From Megamerina dolium (Eukaryota > Arthropoda > Insecta > Diptera > Megamerinidae), in contig OY978525.1 in the NCBI GenBank assembly GCA_963854835.1, positions 114,217,018 through 114,281,017 on the forward strand: a DNA stretch of 64,000 bases, read 5' to 3'. Under the pieces are notes generated by a model. The model saw only the letters and a list, made by a program, of their open reading frames with translations. It ran no database searches and was not told the DNA's origin. This document shows positions 25,129 through 37,756 of this stretch, in pieces (the first letter of the stretch is position 1; every line of letters starts with the position of its first letter). A program made the position numbers and the translations under genes.

Positions 25129-27066
25129 CTTACTTACTTACTTACTTATGTGGCCATAACAACCGAATATCGATTTAGGCCGAAAATAACATGCTTCGCC
25201 AGCCATCTCTGTTCTTCGCTAGCTGGCGCCAGTTAGAAATTCCAAGCGCCATCAGGTTCTCCAGTACTTGGTCTTTCCACCGGAGGTTTGGTCTTCCTCT
25301 TCTGCGCCGTCCTCCAGCGGGTTCCGAATATAACACCTTCTTAGCTGGAGCGTGTTCTTCCATTCGCTCGACATGACCTAGCCAGCGCAGCCGCTGGATT
25401 TTGATGCGCTTTACTATGTCAATATCGGCATATAGCTCGTACAGCTCATGGTTGTACCTTATTCGGTACTCGCCACCAACGCAAATAGGTCCAAAGATCT
25501 TGCGTAGGACTTTTCTCTCGAAAACCCCAAGAATGCGCTCATCCGAGGTGGAAATTGTTCAGGCTTCAGCGCCATATGTTAGGACAGGCATGATGAGAGA
25601 CTTGTAGAGTGTAGTTTTCGTTCTTCGAGAGAGGGCTCGACTTCTCAATTGCTTACTCAGCCCAAAGTAACACCTGTTAGCAAGAGTTATCCTACGCATG
25701 ATCTCCAAGCTGACGTCATTACTGCTGTTAATGCTGGTTCCAAGATAGACAAAGTCCCTTACTACTTCAAAAGCGTAGTTGTCAACAGTGACGTGCTGTC
25801 CAAGACGCCGGGACTCTTTGTTTGTTGACACTAGATACTTCGTCTTGCCCTCGTTCACCGTGAGACCCATCCGACGCGACTCTCTTTCCAACTCTGAGAA
25901 TGCTGCACTGACTGCTCGCGTGTTCATGCCGATTATGTCAATATCGTCGGCATACGCTAACAGCATGACACTTTTGTTGAAGATAGTGCCATTATGTCGT
26001 AGATCAGCAGCTCGTATTATTTTCTCCATAATAAGATTGAAGAAGTCGCACGATAACGAATCAACTTGTCTGAAACCCCGTTCGGTATTAAACGGTGCGG
26101 AGAGGTCCTTCCCAATTTTCACTGCACAACGGGAGTTATGCAGTGTCATTCTACAAAGTCGAATGAGCTTTGCAGGAATACCGAACACAGACATTGTTGC
26201 GTAGAGGTAATCCCTTACCGGACTGTCGAAAGCGGCTTTATAATCAACAAATAGGTGGTGTGTGTCGATCTGTTTTTCTTGGGTCTTCTCCAGATTTGGC
26301 GCAGTGTGAAAATCTGGTCGATGGTGGATTTACCAGGTCTGAAGCCACACTGATAAGGTCCAATCAGGTTGCTGAGCATAGGCTTCAACCCTTCACACAG
26401 TACGCTCAATAGAACCTTGTACGCGATGCTCAGGAGACTTATTCCACGGTAGTTGGCGCAAATTGTGGGGTCTCCTTTTTTATGTACAGGACAGAGCACA
26501 CTGAGCCTCCAATCATCAGGCATGCTTTCATCCGACCATATTCTGCTTATGAGCTGGTGCATGCGGGTGAGCAGCTCATCGCCTCCGGTCTTAAACAACT
26601 CGGCAGGCAGGCCATCAGCACCTGCAGCTTTGTTGTTCTTCAGCCTTAAAATGGCCGTTTCAACCTCGTCATAGTCGGGTGGTGGAACATCAACACCATC
26701 ATCTGTAATTGGGGTTATCGGGCATTCTCCTCCACTGGCGGAATTGTTCGTAGCATCGCCATTCAGTAACGTGGAGAAGTGTTCCCTCCATAGGATCAGT
26801 ACACTCTGGACATCCGTAACCAGATTCCCATTTCTATCACGACAAGAAGAGGCTCCGGGATTTAAACCTCCACTCAGGCGCTTGACCTTTTCAAAGAATT
26901 TTCGAGTCTCATTCTTGTCGGTACACATCTCTATCTCCTCACACTCGCGTCTTTCCAACTCCCTCTTCTTGCGCCTGAAAAGACGTCTCTCTGCACTCCT
27001 TTTCTCTCTATACCGCTCCTTAACAGCTCGCGTTACGCCTGCACGCAGGGTTTTTCTGTAGGTAGG
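25129..27066 (-). mobile_element. RTE-like non-LTR retrotransposon, copy 2 (5' truncated)
   Basis: The insert is flanked by the 13-bp direct repeat TATATTAATAATA at 25116-25128 and 27067-27079. The 3' end (left side) is a (TTAC)n tract, 25129-25147, that is (GTAA)n in element sense, directly after the conserved CCTAAATCGATATTCGGTTG end. It extends about 680 bp further 5' than copy 1 but is still truncated before the endonuclease. It sits inside the Harbinger-like remnant, so it is the younger insertion. Confidence 0.92.
25175..27061 (-). pseudogene. Reverse transcriptase, near full RT domain, two lesions
   Basis: The product starts in a basic linker (RRKKRELERRECEE), then a conserved pre-RT region (FFEKVKRLSGG, LKNNKAAGADGLPAELFK, WRLSVLCPVHKKGD), RT blocks NYRGISLL, YQCGFRPGKST and GFRQVDSLS, and the catalytic YADD (in AYADDIDIIG). 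A tether follows, then the C-terminal GRPNLRW segment. Lesions: a single C deletion at about 26292 shifts the frame after TLRQI, and TGG became TGA at 25559-25561 in the GAEAW context. GFRQG is changed to GFRQV. Otherwise it is open, so it is a fairly recent copy and a useful reference for this family. Confidence 0.92.
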
Positions 27067-27079
27067 TATATTAATAATA

Positions 27080-28785
27080 ACATTTCATTAATTTCAGCGA
27101 CAACTTTCTTCACGTTGTTTTTCTTTGTACTTCTTCTTCTTTTTTTGTATACAGTTATATTGAAATATCGGTGCAGATTGCCAACTATGATCGGCGCACA
27201 AGTGGCCGATACAAATCGGCACATTTTTACAGTATCATTGCTCAAAATTGAGTAAATGAGTGTTCACATTATCGGCACATTAGAGTGGATTTCGATCGTC
27301 CATAGGTAGCATGATTTCGACGCAGATTGTCGCATTTTGAAAAATTGTGAGTGTTCACAAAATCGGCACACGAGAATCGTCGCATTGCGACGATAGTGGG
27401 ACCTTAGCTTTAGACCTTAATGAGTCAAGAAAGACAATGAGTGACTTTTAGGAAAACACAACAACAACAAAAACACACCAAAATGCACAAAATGTCAACC
27501 ACTAATACTTCAAATGAAATGCCATATAATTTTAGACAGCCCCTCTCCAAATATTCATAGCTGTGTGAAATTCCTGTGATCTTCCCTTCTTGATCTTGAA
27601 TCTTGATTATATACCACACCATAAGACACTTGAGCTTAAGTGTCTGCAATAATAATTTCCAAATTCAATTTCCAATTGAATTAAATTAAACCAATAAATA
27701 TTATATTATCGTATATATATCAAGAACTATTACATTACACTTATCGTCATCATCATCTGCATATTTTACCACAAAGAACAAAAACGACAATATACATTAC
27801 TTACATAAGTTAAAATATTGAAAAACACTCACTTGAGTGTATAAAATTATTTATGTGTACAAATAATATTTATTATTCACATATTTGTAGATGTATTTAC
27901 AAATATCTACATATATATATGTATGTACATATATTGATGCAGTTGCAATATTATAGTATTAGCACATCCATAGGAACATAAATACTAAACGATTTTATGT
28001 ATACATTTGTATATAAAATGTATAAATAAAGAAAATACTAAAATATTGTTTTTTAAGAAGTGCTTATATGAGTATGAATATATGTGTGTATGTATGTATA
28101 TAAAAATAAAAATATATAAAACTAAATCACAACATTTCAATGCCGGCCGGCTTTTCTGCATTCAAAACCTATAATATATACGCATATAAATAGATATAGT
28201 TAAGTACACACCAAGCAAACCAAAAATTTTGGCACACTTATAAAATCGTTATTTTTTTACAGTATTATTTTTCGTTGAGAATATATATAAGGGAATTCAT
28301 AATGAATTCCTGATGAAAAATCATTAAAAATTTCATTGTAAAATGGAAGAAAAAAAATTGTTGAACTAATAATTGTTAAGAATTGATAACGATATTGAGT
28401 GACGAATTCGTAACGATCCACAGCAATGAAATGGATAATTAATTTAAAATTTAAAATCCGAAAAAAAAATAATTTTTAGATTATTATTATTTAGCATTTT
28501 AATAAATTTTACTTTGATCTCAAGTTTTTCTTACCTACAATTATGAATACTAATAATAATAAGAATATTTAAAAATTTAATAAATTTTCATTTACAATAA
28601 TCACGTATATTTCTCTATTTTTATTATACATAAAGAGCTTTCTTTCGTCATTTCTCAGACTTATTTCAAAATCCATTGAAAAGAAAAGTTTTGCTTAAGC
28701 TCTTCTGTTCTTTAACAATATTTTTTTATATTCAATATGAAAAAAAATTCGAGTTTTATGTGATATTTAATAATAGCATAGAATT
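27080..28785. other. AT-rich intergenic DNA, no gene seen
   Basis: The first 330 bases (to about 27410) belong with the Harbinger-like region by their repeated ATCGGC-ACA motifs. The rest is AT-rich with poly-A runs and no supported feature. Confidence 0.5.
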
Positions 28786-28890
28786 GTACGTCCCTTCTAA
28801 TACTGTCCAAAAATTTAACACGCACAACAGTAATGGAAGAGAAGCTCGACCAATGAGTCCTTTGGGGATTTAAGTGTCATATATTTATTT
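28786..28890 (+). mobile_element. tRNA-derived SINE, 3' fragment
   Basis: This matches the last ~105 bases of the SINE at 53041-53396: the CCCTTCTAATACTGTCC block, ACGCACAACAGTAATGGAAG, GAGAAGCTCG and CCAATGAGTCCTTTGGGG. The tRNA-like head is missing. Confidence 0.75.
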
Positions 28891-31368
28891 TATTTATAGA
28901 ATTGTTTTAATAAAATATTTTATATTTATATTCAATAAATTTCATAATAACTAAGAGCAGAAAATTATGATTTCATTATGAAATCAATATGGTTGCAATT
29001 TACTGCATACTTTGGTTTACTGGGTTACGTCCGGTAGTCCAAACATTATACTCGTCCATATTTATATATTTGCCCACACATATAGTCTGAGTATATTAGT
29101 GCCAAGTGTAAATTATCTTACAAATGTGAGTGTATTTAATTCCAGTGATACTTAAACCGTATACATAATTGTATGTATGAACATTATGATTGTATGATGC
29201 ATTCCTATGGACTTGTAAATGTGGTTAAGCTTCTCGAATTTAATTTCAGTAGTCGAATACGATTACTTTGCAATGACCTCAAAATGTGGTATTACTAACT
29301 GAATATGTAGTGTCTGCAACAACAATAACAACAACAAGAATATAAGCTGCAAATAGTGTTGTTGCAATTAAAAATGTAAACTTGTAAAATTGTTGAATTT
29401 AATAGATGAATTTACTTTAAAGCAAACATACTTGCATCCATATTTGTATGTATATGGGTATAAATAAAACTAAATTTATAGACTTTGAAATCAATGAGTA
29501 ATAGACAGACACCCACATATTCACACATGGTGTGTATTTGTAACTTTTTCTCTGTACAAAATCCCATTTTATTTTTACATCATTATTATAAATGATAAAT
29601 CTGTGAATAATAATTTATTATTATAAAATTTACATACAATTACATGAATGTGTCAACAAATCATTTCTTAGATTATTTAACATACATACGAGTGCCTACA
29701 TGCACAGATTTATTATACAATATTTACTATAAACGTGTCTAAATGCATACAAATGACAATATAATTTATGTAAAAAAAAACAAAAAAAAAGTGTATTCAT
29801 ATTTTCATTATCTATGCTTAATTTTGAATTTTTATTTTATTATGTTTTTCGCTTTTTTTTTTTGTTTGTTTGTTTTCTTTTTGCTGCTAATGTCATGAGG
29901 GTCAAGTACAATTTTATATTTTGCTTGCTGCTTTATGCCGCTATGTACCTACATTAATAAACGTATGTATGTATATAGTATTTAGCTCAATCATAATCAC
30001 TTCTATGTTGATATGATCATATTTTTTTATCATATTTTTTATTATGGCCCCTCCATTTTACACATATTGAAATTATTAAAAGTAATCATAAAAGAATAAT
30101 TAAATATACAACTATGTTAGTATGCATATAACGGTCAGGGTTTTCATATTCAATCATAAAATTGCCATTCGCCATTTAATTGGCATTTAACATTTCTTCA
30201 TTTTTTAGTAGTAAGTAGTGTCATGGTAAAAAATATTTTTTCTCATCTCCATCATCTTTATGACAATGTGCGCGAGTACAGATTTATAAAAAAATAATTT
30301 TATTAAATTAAAACATTTTATATAATTTTGCTATTTTCTCTATAAATTCATACATAAAATGTGCTATGAATGTAAATTAGACCTGTTCAAATTTGTATAA
30401 AGAATTTATTGAAGAATTTTTTTAAATTTTATATTCTATCTAATTGCATGTTTTGAGTGCTGTAAGGACAACAGTTTGAACCGTTTTTTTTTTTATTCTC
30501 AGAAAATAATTAGTTTTATTTAAACATAGAGAATCAGTGGTCATTGCTTTATGGTCATCATCCTTTGGTTCGTTTGTTATTTTTCTTTTGTTATTTTGTC
30601 TATATTAATTTTTGTTCCCACGAGCATGATCGGAAAGGATTGGTCACTCGTCCGCAGAGCCGGCATGCGTAGTGAAGACACTTATACAACCGACCTTGTC
30701 CGGGCATCAGAGGGGACCGTCCGCGATCAGCAGTTCTATTTACACCCGCAGACCATTAAGCCATTGGCACGGGTACCTCAACACCTTGGCATAGGGTGCT
30801 GTTGGCACGGTTATATCAGTACGGGTTGCAGACATTACTCTCAGAGTACCGATCTTGGAGCCCCTGTATACCATCTGCAACCATTACCGTGTTTAACTCT
30901 TAGTTCACGGTAAGCACAAAGTCCCTCCGGCCAAAGAATTCCCCATATAACCATTTGCTGCTGATTAGGATCACATAGGGTTCTCTGACTAGAAAAACCG
31001 ATATGACCGTTCAAGCCCCTTCTCCAAGTCACGGAGGCCAACATGAAGGAAAATTTGAACATAAGAATCTTGTTTTTTTATCTCGAAAAGGGAATTATTT
31101 AGGACTCTCTAGAAGATCAATCAAGTTTGACCTTTGTCAATTTTATTATATATTTTGTTTTTTACTTTTGCAAAATGCTTCGACATAGTATCTAATTCAA
31201 GCTTAATGCGAAATCATATATAGTAAACACAGTAGAAGTTGATGTTAGGTAAATCGTAAAGTAAAGTTCTTGTTGAAAGCACTGTAATTATTGGACTTAA
31301 TGCATTTTGAGAGAACGAATATTATTTCATTCCTTTTACCTATAGCTCTATCTCGCTCTTTTCCTGCA
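28891..31368. other. AT-rich DNA with one GC-rich island, no gene assigned
   Basis: Mostly AT-rich with no exon. About 30625-31060 is strikingly GC-richer and contains a 120-codon plus frame (30551-30913) and a 73-codon minus frame. I recognise no domain in either. Such islands in this window are otherwise transposon-derived, so a fragment of an unrecognised element is likely. Confidence 0.5.
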
Positions 31369-31507
31369 TTTCTCTCTCTCCCTCTCTCTCTCCCCCTCTC
31401 TCTCTCCCCCTCTCTCTCTCCCCCTCTATCTCTCCCTCTCTCTCCCTCTCTCTCTCCCTCTCTCTCTCTCTTTCCCTCACTCTCTCTCTCTCTTTTCCTT
31501 TTCTCTC
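31369..31507. repeat. (CT)n/(CCCTCTCT)n polypyrimidine tract
   Basis: About 140 bases of almost pure C/T on the plus strand with a changing CCCCCTCTCTCT sub-period. Frames of poly Ser-Leu or Arg-Glu across it are repeat translations. Mirror-symmetric pyrimidine tracts of this kind can form triplex DNA. Confidence 0.93.
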
Positions 31508-31544
31508 TCAAAGTATATGTATTCTTAATCTGCGTCGCCTAAAT

Positions 31545-31735
31545 AGTCGATTTAACGATATCAGTCTCTCCGTCTGTCTGTCACCTGGGTGATTCGAGCA
31601 ATAACTTGAACAAACATTGAGCTATTCAAACGAAATTTGTCATGAATGACCAATATTGTCCAAGAGATTGATAATGAGTGTGATCGGTCAACTGCCATTC
31701 CTACATGGAGCAATCAAGGAGATTAACCTAGAACG
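31545..31735 (+). mobile_element. Helentron-like element fragment, copy E
   Basis: This aligns to the left third of copy A: TCGATTTAACGAT, a short CCGTCTGTCTGTCACCTGG tract (the GTCY microsatellite region), ATAACTTGA-CAAA-ATTGAGCTAT, AATTTG-CA and GTGATCGGTCAA. It lacks the subrepeat array and right hairpin. It ends where a transposase relic begins. Confidence 0.65.
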
Positions 31736-31741
31736 AGTCAG

Positions 31742-31880
31742 GCAACAACGTAACCGTCAATAGCGATCACCGCAGAACCATGATAACTGACTATTTGATT
31801 CCTCAATTTCGTGGTATCAATGTGGAAGAGATGTGGTTCCAGCTAAATGGCCCTACATGACAGCCGCATAAGCCATATGC
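31742..31880 (+). pseudogene. Mariner/IS630-type transposase relic
   Basis: The frame reads NVTVNSDHRRTMITDYLIPQF, then EEMWFQLNGPT, a stop, and QPHK. This corresponds to the NVTVNG-RYR-MI-DFL and MWFQQDGATCHT segment around the second catalytic Asp of a Tc1/mariner-superfamily transposase common in insects. The catalytic QDG reads LNG here, so even this fragment has lost its active residue. Confidence 0.55.
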
Positions 31881-33420
31881 CTGAAATCTTATGCAAATAC
31901 TAATTGAATACAAAATAAAAACCTTACTATTGTTCCCTCTTTAAAGGTAATTCTGTTTTATTGAAAAACGTTCTCCAAAATATTATGAAATATCGCTCAA
32001 ATAGTTCAACTTGATCGGCAGTTATTCGTGACAATAACATTTTTCCATGGATCTGGTAGATGTGGTTAACACATCAATTCATTAGCTTCATATTGTCATA
32101 GGTAACCAATTTTTAAAGACTTGAGAAAAAAGTTGTAATGATTGAAATGTGATCTTCTTGATCGTGAGGTTCCCATACTTCGAATGCTGCTGAATTCTGC
32201 AAAATTATTGAGATGGTGGTAAGCAGCTTATTGTGATATATTCAATTGTTCTGATTTTGGGACAATATTGCCTTTAAAGAATTCTTAACTCGTCCTTTAC
32301 CGTATCCCGTCATATTTTTACAGCTGCCACCCTAGTAATAATGCCTTGTTTAAGGGACGAATAGGGTTAATTCGTGTAATTTTTGTGATTTATTTTTGAT
32401 GAAACAGTTAAAACCTATTTATTGAAACTAATGGTACATTATAGTATGACATTTGAAGAATATTGTGTAAAATTTTCATGGAGAAATATTAAAAAATATG
32501 GCAATATCAGCAATTATTCTGGAATGTCTCAGAAAAAAGTTGAATTGCGGTCGCTCATAAATCGATGCTGGATCATCTGAAATCATAAAATCAAAATTCA
32601 TCGAAATTTCAATTTTTCACTTTTTGGGAACACTTTGAAGGAAAAACGTGATTTTTTTTGCGAAAAAATCGGTTAATTTGTTATTGTAAAATTAAAAATA
32701 TTAATAAATTTGAAAAAACTCCCTAGCGTTACCTCGTAAATTATGTATAGAAAGAGTATTCAAAATTTCAAAACGATCGCTGCAGTAGTTTTGAAGTTAT
32801 GTGGGACGCTGACTGTAAAAACATGAGTTGTGGGAAAAACGCTTTAAAGTTTTGAACCCTCAAAAATTTGGGATGAATCGTTCATAAGCGAGTTCTATCG
32901 GCTTACCGTACACTGAATCATCGATGACAGGTCCATAAAGGATGTTGTAATCATTCATGATATCTAAAGCATCTTTTTTCTCTTGTCTACGACGAATCCT
33001 ACCTTCTTTTGTTTGATTTTTAGCTTCCTGCTCTGTTCGGCCTATACGCATGGAGTCACTTGGTCGCGCGGTATAAAAATAGTCATAACTTCGTCAATTT
33101 TGCTTCGATTGACTTGAAATTTAGACACAATATTCAGTGTAATGATATACATAGTGTATCAGTGTAATGATATACATAGACCACACAAAATCACCTTATC
33201 TACAAATTTAGTGAAAGCAACCATAACCATTAAATAATAATGGCAGGATATAAATAATAGATTCTATCTAACTGCATCGGAAGTTGTTCATGATTTGAAC
33301 TGTTATTTTATTGCATATACTGACAGGAAATATTGTATAAATTATTAAATTTCATTCAAGAGTAGATTTTATGCAGTTTTATATTATTAACTGATTTGTT
33401 TACGCATGAAACAATAATAA
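31881..33420. other. Repeat-like non-coding stretch, unassigned
   Basis: The stretch 32400-33100 has the texture of a non-autonomous transposon (AAACGTGATTTTTTTTGCGAAAAAATCGG, TTTTGAAGTTATG). A minus frame at 32860-33051 (MRIGRTEQEAKNQTKEGRI start, then LYGPVIDDSVYGKP) looks coding in composition and may be a transposase fragment, but I cannot name the family. A 20-base direct repeat, CAGTGTAATGATATACATAG, lies near 33136 and 33160. Confidence 0.4.
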
Positions 33421-34745
33421 AAAAATCTCCTTACAGTCGGCTGGGGCCGACCAAACTATACCCTGCATATGTAGATTTATATATAAAAAGTTTACTCGAA
33501 TATCCAAATTTTCTTTTATTTCCACTTTTCGAGAAACAATTTTTGCATATACTACTAATTTACACCCGAAATATGGTTGACTTTGACGAAGTAAAAGGAT
33601 TTTAAGATAATTCCGAGGCTTAGTATGAGAGCTATATAAAAAGTGGGCGTGGCTTACCACTTTCTAGTAAATCCAATTAATTTTTCAATGTTAATCCACA
33701 CCTTAAATTTGGTGTCCTACGTTGAATAGTTTCTAAGTTATGGTGGTTAACATTTTTGTTTAATTTCCTCAACTTTGTATGGGAGCCCCAATAAGAAGTG
33801 GGCGTGGTACGCTGATTTTTCGCCAGATTATTTCCGACTACGATATTAATTTAAGTGTGAATTATGGTTATTGTAGACATAAGATTGCCGAAGTTACAGC
33901 TGTTTCAATTTAAAATTTGTATGGGGGCTACGATAAACACTGGGCGTGGTGCGCCCATTTTCTGTGAGCCTAGTTGCTCGTATAATACTAATCCACACCT
34001 TAAATCTCGTTATTCTACGATGAATAGTTTGCAAGTTATAACCGGTAACATTTTTTTTAATTTCCGCAACTTTGTATGGGAGACCCAAAAAAGAGTGGGC
34101 GTGGCACATTGATTTTCTGCCATATTATTTCTGACTGCCGTGTTAATCTAAGTGTCAATTATGGTTATTCTAGACAGAAGATTGTAGAAGTTACAGCAGT
34201 TTCAATTTAAAAGAAGTACAGACACTTTGTATGGGAGCTACGCTAGAAAGTAGGCGTGGCTCATCCACTTTTGGTGAGGTTATATAGTAGTATAATATAA
34301 CTCTATGTGCAAAATATTGTTGTCCCAAGTGGTATATTGTGTGAGTTATAGCAAGTTAAAGATTTTGAAAATTTCGAGGTTAGTCGCTTTGAATGCTTGG
34401 TGTGGGCGTGGTTATTGACCGATCATGCCCAATATCAATCCCCTCCGTACCCTTGGATCATAGATTACTTATGCCAAATTTCATCGAAATAGCTCAATAT
34501 TTACTCAAGTTATCGTGCGAACCAGCCAGGTGACAGACAGACGGACGGACGGACGGACGGACGGACGGACGGACGGACGGACGGACGGACGGACGGACGG
34601 ACGGACGGACATCGTTAAATCGAAAATTTAATCGACGCTGATCACGAATATATATCCATGTCTATATCTCCGGAGATTCCTTCGAGTGGACACAAACATC
34701 TGACCGAAATGAATATACCATGCATATTGCATTATGCAGGGTATA
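33421..34745 (-). mobile_element. DINE-1/Helentron-like element, copy B
   Basis: Same layout as copy A in reverse. The right-end hairpin is at 33436-33451, the subterminal repeat TATACCCTGCATAT follows at about 33457, six ~150-bp subrepeats lie at about 33640-34410, a (GGAC)17 tract is at 34543-34610, and the left end GCAGGGTATA closes at 34745. It is directly fused to copy C with no spacer. It carries two fewer subrepeats and nearly twice as many GTCC units as copy A. Confidence 0.78.
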
Positions 34746-36021
34746 AAAATCTCCTTACAGTCGGCTGGGGCCGACCAAACTATACCCTGCATATGTAGAT
34801 TTATATATAAAAAGTTTACTCGAATATCCAACTTTTCTTTTATTTCCACTTTTCGAGAAACAATTTTTGCATATACTACTAATTTACACCCGAAATATGG
34901 TTGACTTTGACGAAGTAAAAGGATTTTAAGATAATTCCGAGGTTTAGTATGGGAGCTATATAAAAAGTGGGCGTGGCTTACCACTTTCTAGTAAATCCAA
35001 TTAATTTTTCAATGTTAATCCACACCTTAAATTTGGTGTCCTACGTTGAATAGTTTCTAAGTTATGGTGGTTAACATTTTTGTTTAATTTCCTCAACTTT
35101 GTATGGGAGCCCCAATAAGAAGTGGGCGTGGTACGCTGATTTTTCGCCAGATTATTTCCGACTACGATATTAATTTAAGTGTCAATTATGGTTATTGTAG
35201 ACAGAAGATTGCCGAAGTTACAGCTGTTTCAATTTAAAATTTGTATGGGGGCTACGATAAACACTGGGCGTGGTGCGCCCATTTTCTGTGAGCCTAGTTG
35301 CTCGTACAATACTAATCCACACCTTAAATCTCGTTATTCTACGCTGAATAGTTTGCAAGTTATAACCGGTAACATTTTTTTTAATTTCCGCAACTTTGTA
35401 TGGGAGACCCAAAAAGGAGTGGGCGTGGCACATTGATTTTCTGCCATATTATTTCTGTCTGCCGTGTTAATCTAAGTGTCAATTATGGTTATTCTAGACA
35501 GAAGATTGTAGAAGTTACAGCAGTTTCAATTTAAAAGAAGTACAGACACTTTGTATGGGAGCTACGCTATAAAGTAGGCGTGGCTCACCCACTTTTGGCG
35601 AGGTTATATAGTAGAATAATGTAACTCTATGTGCAAAATATTGTTGTCCCAAGTGGTATATTATATGAGTTATAGCAAGTTAAAGATTTTGAAAATTTCG
35701 AGGTTAGTCGCTTTGAATGCTTGGTGTGGGCGTGGTTATTGACCGATCATGCCCAATATCAATCCCCTCCGTACCCTTGGATCATAGATTACTTATGCCA
35801 AATTTCATCGAAATAGCTCAATATTTACTCAAGTTATCGTGCGAACCAGCCAGGTGACAGACAGACGGACGGACGGACGAACGGACATCGTTAAATCGAA
35901 AATTTAATCGACGCTGATCACGAATATATATCCATGTCTATATCTCCGGAGATTCCTTCAAGTGGACACAAACATCTGACCGAAATGAATATACCATGCA
36001 TATTGCATTATGCAGGGTATA
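34746..36021 (-). mobile_element. DINE-1/Helentron-like element, copy C
   Basis: The hairpin is at 34760-34775. Six subrepeats have GGGCGTGG cores at about 34967, 35123, 35268, 35420, 35575 and 35728. The GTCY tract is short (three pure GGAC units plus two at 35867-35886), and the left end is GCAGGGTATA at 36021. It is almost identical to copy B over the shared part, so B and C are products of one tandem amplification. Repeated 70-118-codon frames occur in all copies by homology and are not genes. Confidence 0.78.
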
Positions 36022-37719
36022 ATAATAATGTTGGCAACAATTAAATATTATGAAAAAAAAATATATAATATATATATATATATATATAAAACAAAATACA
36101 TAATAATCAGGTAAACATTCTAAAATTAAATCGCATACATATACCATATGTATGTATATATTTTTATGTCAATTGTTACGCTTCGTAGCATTTCATATAA
36201 ACTATCGTATAGTATATTTAGTATATATTCATATACTATACACATTTTAGCTAAAATGTTTAATAAAATGCTGAAAATTATTGTAAATTACTCTTAATTG
36301 ATTTAATTAAAAATTCGTGCTGCTATAAAGTGTATACGAAAGCAAAAACAAAGCAAAACAAATTTTCAAATTAAAATATTATGGAATTTAATGTGCTTCT
36401 CATTGAAGTTGAAATAGATAACATAGGAATGTATTTACTTATATATGCACATACATATGTATAAATAAACTCGTATATACTTAATAGTATCATACATAAA
36501 TCAATGTCGAATTGTGCTACTAGTAATGTATGCACTTAGCTTCTGTATGACTATGCATATATGTATGAGTATAAGATCAATAACCGCAATATATATAGCT
36601 AAACAATGACTTTCTGAAATTTTTTTTAGATATCATTACAATTGCTATTATTATTTATTAGAATTTAAATAATAATGTGAAACGTGCACTGAGCAATAAT
36701 TATGATTGAAACATGTGATCCAGACTTTAACAAAAAAAAAGCTCATACACAATACATAAAAAGTTACATAAAAATTTTATACTAAGATGTCATGCATGCA
36801 ACAGTATGTGGAACAAAATCCGTACCTTATTGCCACTAAGTAATATCATGCATTTAGAGATTTGAAAGAATTTAGGTGACTACTTCATTGATATCCAGCA
36901 ATCACATCACCCTTTTACTGAGAAGCTATTTTGAAACTATCACGTGTTAGTTTCTTTAGAATAATATTTTTTTTATGAAACAATGACTATCATATAAATA
37001 ATTAAATAATTAAATTAAATTACATAATTAAATTAAATTAAATAATTAAAATAAATAATTAAATAATTAATATGAAATGTTAGCAAAAATTTGAATTTAA
37101 AAAAAAAGCATTAATCTGATGTCAATGGGCACTTCTTAGCTAGATTTTTTTATTTTTACATAACATGAACATGTATGAGATTAAAATTGACTTTTTTTTA
37201 TGTCACAGGCTGTAATAAGTGAATTTATATTTGTTGAAAAAATATAAAATAATTTTATAAAAATTTCTGTATAGCAAAAATTAAAATCAAATCAATACAA
37301 TAACAAAAAAATTCACATTAAGAATAAGTATCGAAAGAGAAACAGGTTCTGCTCGGTTGCCTCGATGCGGCAAGTTGGCCTTGTGCTAATCCACATTTGT
37401 ATTTGTAAATAAGTACTTACTGTACATATAGTACATAGATAGAACCAAACGATATGCCATGCCGCCAGCTATTGTGAATTGATTGTTTGGTTGCCTAGCT
37501 AGCTGCACCACCTTTTAAGCTTGCCATATAAATAAAAAAAAAAATATTCAAGCACTTTTAATAATTATTTCTATTAATATTTTTGTTGTTGTTGATTTTA
37601 TATATATAACATACACACATACATACATACACATATTTGCAGCATATTCTATGAATACGTACAGCTTCAATTTCAGCGCTCAACGTTATCTCTGAAACGA
37701 TTGTTGTTGTTGGTGGTGG

Positions 37720-37756
<37 letters not shown>

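Noticed and set aside
31245..31542. Arg/Glu-rich and Ser/Leu-rich frames on opposite strands
   Set aside because: Translations of the polypyrimidine tract at 31369-31507.
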